Shown here piece by piece: positions 61,363 to 64,000 of a stretch of DNA of 64,000 nucleotides (its first letter is position 1; each line of letters starts with the position of its first letter). The notes under the pieces are model-generated. The model was not told the DNA's origin, did not search any database, and saw only the letters and a program-made list of their open reading frames with translations. A program made the translations under genes and the position numbers. The DNA lies in assembly GCA_011523795.1 (NCBI GenBank), contig WTFY01000008.1, positions 72,955 through 136,954 of the forward strand, written 5' to 3'. Source of the DNA: Gammaproteobacteria bacterium. GTDB lineage: Bacteria > Pseudomonadota > Gammaproteobacteria > UBA4575.

Positions 61363-64000
61363 ATGATTGAGAAAATAATCGACATATCGATTAAGAATCG
61401 AACATTTGTTTTACTGTTTATTTTTTTCATTGTGGGCTGGGGAATATACGCAGTAAAAAGTATACCTCTTGATGCAATTCCAGATTTATCGGATGTACAG
61501 GTTATCATCAAAACTAGTTACCCAGGACAATCACCACAAGTCGTTGAAGACCAAGTCACCTATCCACTTAGCGTTGCGATGTTATCCGTGCCTAAAGCCG
61601 TTAATGTTCGTGGGTACTCATTTTTTGGCGATTCTTACGTCTACATTATTTTTGAAGACAAAACAGATCTTTATTGGGCACGCACACGTGTACTTGAGTA
61701 TCTAAGCCAAGTAGCCAGTAGCTTACCTGCTGCTGCAAAGACGCAACTCGGGCCTGACGCTACAGGCGTTGGCTGGATATACGAGTACGCATTAGTTGAT
61801 CGCAGTGGGGGTCACGATCTTGCACAGCTTCGCAGTATTCAAGATTGGTATTTGAAATATGAATTGCAGACTGTGAGTGGTGTTTCTGAAGTGGCTACGG
61901 TCGGTGGAATGGTCAAGCAGTACCAGGTAGTTGTAAACCCGAACAGTTTACGAGCACATGGGATCCCTCTATCAAGAGTCCGTCAAGCCATTGTAAGAGC
62001 AAACCAAGAAACCAGTGGCTCTGTGATTGAAATGGCTGAAGCTGAGTATATGGTGCGTGCAACTGGGTATGTTGATGATATTCAGGATTTGTACAAAATA
62101 CCTTTAGCAGTAAACGAACGCGGGACGCCAATACTACTTGAAAATGTCGCAGAAATACGACTAGGACCCCAATTAAGACGGGGCATTGCAGAACTAAATG
62201 GAGAAGGTGAAGTGGTTGGGGGTGTAATCGTCATGCGATTTGGAGAGAACGCACTGCAGACCATCCAAAATGTAAAAGGCAAAATTGAGGAGTTAAAAAA
62301 AGGGCTGCCAGAAAGTGTTGAAATTGTTGAAACCTATAATCGGGCTGCACTTATAGAACGCGCTGTCGATACATTAAATGAAAAGCTAGTTGAAGAATTT
62401 ATTGTTGTTGCATTGGTATGTGCACTTTTCTTATTTCATTTGCGTTCCGCACTTGTCATTGTTTTATCTCTGCCAGTCGGTATTCTTGCTGCGTTTATTG
62501 CCATGCAACAGATGGGCATAAACGCTAACATCATGTCACTTGGTGGTATCGCCATCGCAGTTGGTGCGATGGTAGATGCTGCGGTTGTGATGATCGAAAA
62601 CACCCATAAACATTTAGAGAAAGAAGGAGCAGAGCAACGAAATAGATGGGAAATAATAAGTGAGTCGACTAAAGAAGTTGGACCACCATTATTTTTCTCA
62701 CTCATTATCATTACTTTAAGCTTCTTACCTGTGTTTACTTTAGAAGCACAGGAAGGTCGATTGTTCAGTCCGCTTGCTTATACCAAAACGTTTGCGATGG
62801 CTGCGGCAGCAGCTTTATCCATTACATTAGTCCCCGTGTTGATGGGTTATTTCATACGCGGGCATGTTATTCCAGAAAATAAAAACCCAATTAATCGATT
62901 ACTCATTGCTGGATATCGGCCTCTAATCAGTTTTATTCTTAAAGCGCCAAAAATTGTTTTACTGGTTGCATTGATTGTGATCATTGTAGGGGTGTGGCCC
63001 ATAACAAGACTTGGTAGTGAATTTATGCCCGATTTAAATGAGGGCGATTTGTTGTACATGCCGACAACGTACCCTTCTGTCTCGATTGGTAAAGCTCAAG
63101 AACTTTTACAGCAAACTGACAAATTAATTCGTACCGTACCTGAGGTCGAGACTGTATTTGGGAAAATGGGTCGAGCAGACAGTGCAACCGATACCGCTCC
63201 ACTCACAATGATAGAAACCGTAATAAAACTTAAGCCAGAAAACGAATGGCGTGAAGGTATAACGATTGAAGATTTGAAACATGAACTTAACCAGCTTGTT
63301 CAGATTCCTGGTTTGACCAATGCATGGGTGATGCCAATTAAAAGTCGCATTGATATGCTTTCTACAGGCATTAGGACACCGGTTGGAATTAAGATCGCAG
63401 GTGCCGATTTATCTATAATTCAAGAAATCGGAAAAGAAATCGAAGTGATACTTAAGCGAGTGCGTGGCACTGTAAGTGCATACTCTGAACGTGTTTCAAG
63501 TGGGCGTTACATCATTATTGACATTGATCGTAATGCAGCATCTCGATATGCACTTGATGTTATGGAAATACAGGAAGTTGTACAAACCGCTATTGGTGGA
63601 ATGCAAATAGCGATGACGACGGAAGGGCTTGAACGTTACCCTATCAATTTAAGATATCCGCGAGACTGGCGTGATTCTATTACTCGTCTCCATAATCTCC
63701 CGGTGGTTACACCTACAGGTGCACAAGTAGCGCTACAAGAAGTTGCAGACATCCGGGTTGAAGATGGTCCTGCTTTAATTAAAACAGAAAATGCACGCCT
63801 CAATGGTTGGATCTATGTTGATATAGAAAATCGAGACTTAGGTTCGTATGTACAGGATGCTCAAAAAGCGGTCGCAGAACATATAACGTTACCCCCTGGT
63901 TACAGCATCTCCTGGTCAGGTCAATACGAGTATCTTTTGCGAGCAAAGGAACGCTTGTCGGTTGTGATACCACTAACATTAGTCATTATCGTACTCCTTT
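61363..64000 (+). CDS. cusA: CusA-like heavy-metal RND efflux pump (3' end outside window)
   Basis: An open frame of 879 codons running off the end; full proteins are about 1,040. It is an HME-RND family pump: the start IEKIIDISIKNRTFVLLF, SIPLDAIPDLSDVQVIIKT, the transmembrane region with AIAVGAMVDAAVVMIENTHKH, GKMGRADSATDTAPLTM, and the methionine-bearing RIDMLSTGIRTPVGIKIAG. The RIDML methionine corresponds to a CusA metal-relay residue. A gap of 282 bp (61081-61362) separates it from cusB and has no gene. The frame has no stop through the window end. Confidence 0.93.
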   Translation, partial: MIEKIIDISIKNRTFVLLFIFFIVGWGIYAVKSIPLDAIPDLSDVQVIIKTSYPGQSPQVVEDQVTYPLSVAMLSVPKAVNVRGYSFFGDSYVYIIFEDKTDLYWARTRVLEYLSQVASSLPAAAKTQLGPDATGVGWIYEYALVDRSGGHDLAQLRSIQDWYLKYELQTVSGVSEVATVGGMVKQYQVVVNPNSLRAHGIPLSRVRQAIVRANQETSGSVIEMAEAEYMVRATGYVDDIQDLYKIPLAVNERGTPILLENVAEIRLGPQLRRGIAELNGEGEVVGGVIVMRFGENALQTIQNVKGKIEELKKGLPESVEIVETYNRAALIERAVDTLNEKLVEEFIVVALVCALFLFHLRSALVIVLSLPVGILAAFIAMQQMGINANIMSLGGIAIAVGAMVDAAVVMIENTHKHLEKEGAEQRNRWEIISESTKEVGPPLFFSLIIITLSFLPVFTLEAQEGRLFSPLAYTKTFAMAAAAALSITLVPVLMGYFIRGHVIPENKNPINRLLIAGYRPLISFILKAPKIVLLVALIVIIVGVWPITRLGSEFMPDLNEGDLLYMPTTYPSVSIGKAQELLQQTDKLIRTVPEVETVFGKMGRADSATDTAPLTMIETVIKLKPENEWREGITIEDLKHELNQLVQIPGLTNAWVMPIKSRIDMLSTGIRTPVGIKIAGADLSIIQEIGKEIEVILKRVRGTVSAYSERVSSGRYIIIDIDRNAASRYALDVMEIQEVVQTAIGGMQIAMTTEGLERYPINLRYPRDWRDSITRLHNLPVVTPTGAQVALQEVADIRVEDGPALIKTENARLNGWIYVDIENRDLGSYVQDAQKAVAEHITLPPGYSISWSGQYEYLLRAKERLSVVIPLTLVIIVLL

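Overview
This is a stretch of a gammaproteobacterial chromosome. The evidence is a set of gene types and neighbourhoods typical of that class: ubiK, priA-argS-SPOR protein with rpmE nearby, ycgL, mutY-yggX, rph-rdgB-hemW and glnK-amtB. From the thiocyanate hydrolase, cyanase and c-type cytochrome genes I infer a sulfur-oxidising or thiocyanate-degrading relative, but I cannot place the genus. Most of the window has moderate GC content. The last 5.5 kb is clearly AT-richer.

Layout. 1-3.8 kb: end of an unidentified protein, a cytochrome c5-like protein, ubiK, and the nitrogen-sensing pair glnK-amtB, preceded by a broken porin gene and a sigma-54/NtrC-type control region. 3.8-30.4 kb: a mostly housekeeping block covering polyamines (speE, speA), NAD (nadA), fatty-acid activation, argS, priA, haem (hemH, hemW), proteases and chaperones (M48, hsp20, cbpA, degQ), rph, rdgB, yicC, moaC, moaD, mutY, yggX and tRNA-Phe. 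30.6-43.7 kb: an orphan flavoprotein, then a complete urea system of urtABCDE (ABC importer) running into ureDABCEFG (nickel urease and its maturation proteins). 43.8-49.9 kb: accessory genes, including cbtA-cbtB (predicted cobalt uptake), a cAMP-phosphodiesterase-like protein, a TetR pair, a ferredoxin-type reductase and hypotheticals. 50-57.4 kb: cynS (cyanase), a LysR-type regulator, and divergently an operon of scnB-scnA-scnC (cobalt thiocyanate hydrolase), its activator, a DsrE-like protein, an NrtA/CynA-type ABC importer and a second cbtB. 57.4-58.5 kb: decayed DNA with a broken DUF4143 ATPase gene. 58.5-64 kb: an AT-rich cusC-cusB-cusA heavy-metal efflux operon that runs off the end and looks acquired.

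How the parts fit. Urea, cyanate and thiocyanate can all be turned into ammonium by enzymes encoded here. AmtB imports ammonium and GlnK reports nitrogen status. Three separate places (before glnK, urtA and cynS) carry sequences with the exact GG-N10-GC spacing of sigma-54 promoters, and two of them have NtrC-like half-sites upstream. This suggests one nitrogen-limitation response spanning 50 kb. The scn operon lacks such a promoter. It faces a LysR regulator whose start codon lies in a perfect T-N11-A dyad, so thiocyanate use may be controlled by substrate. Both cbtB genes sit near the cobalt enzyme, consistent with metal supply for thiocyanate hydrolase.
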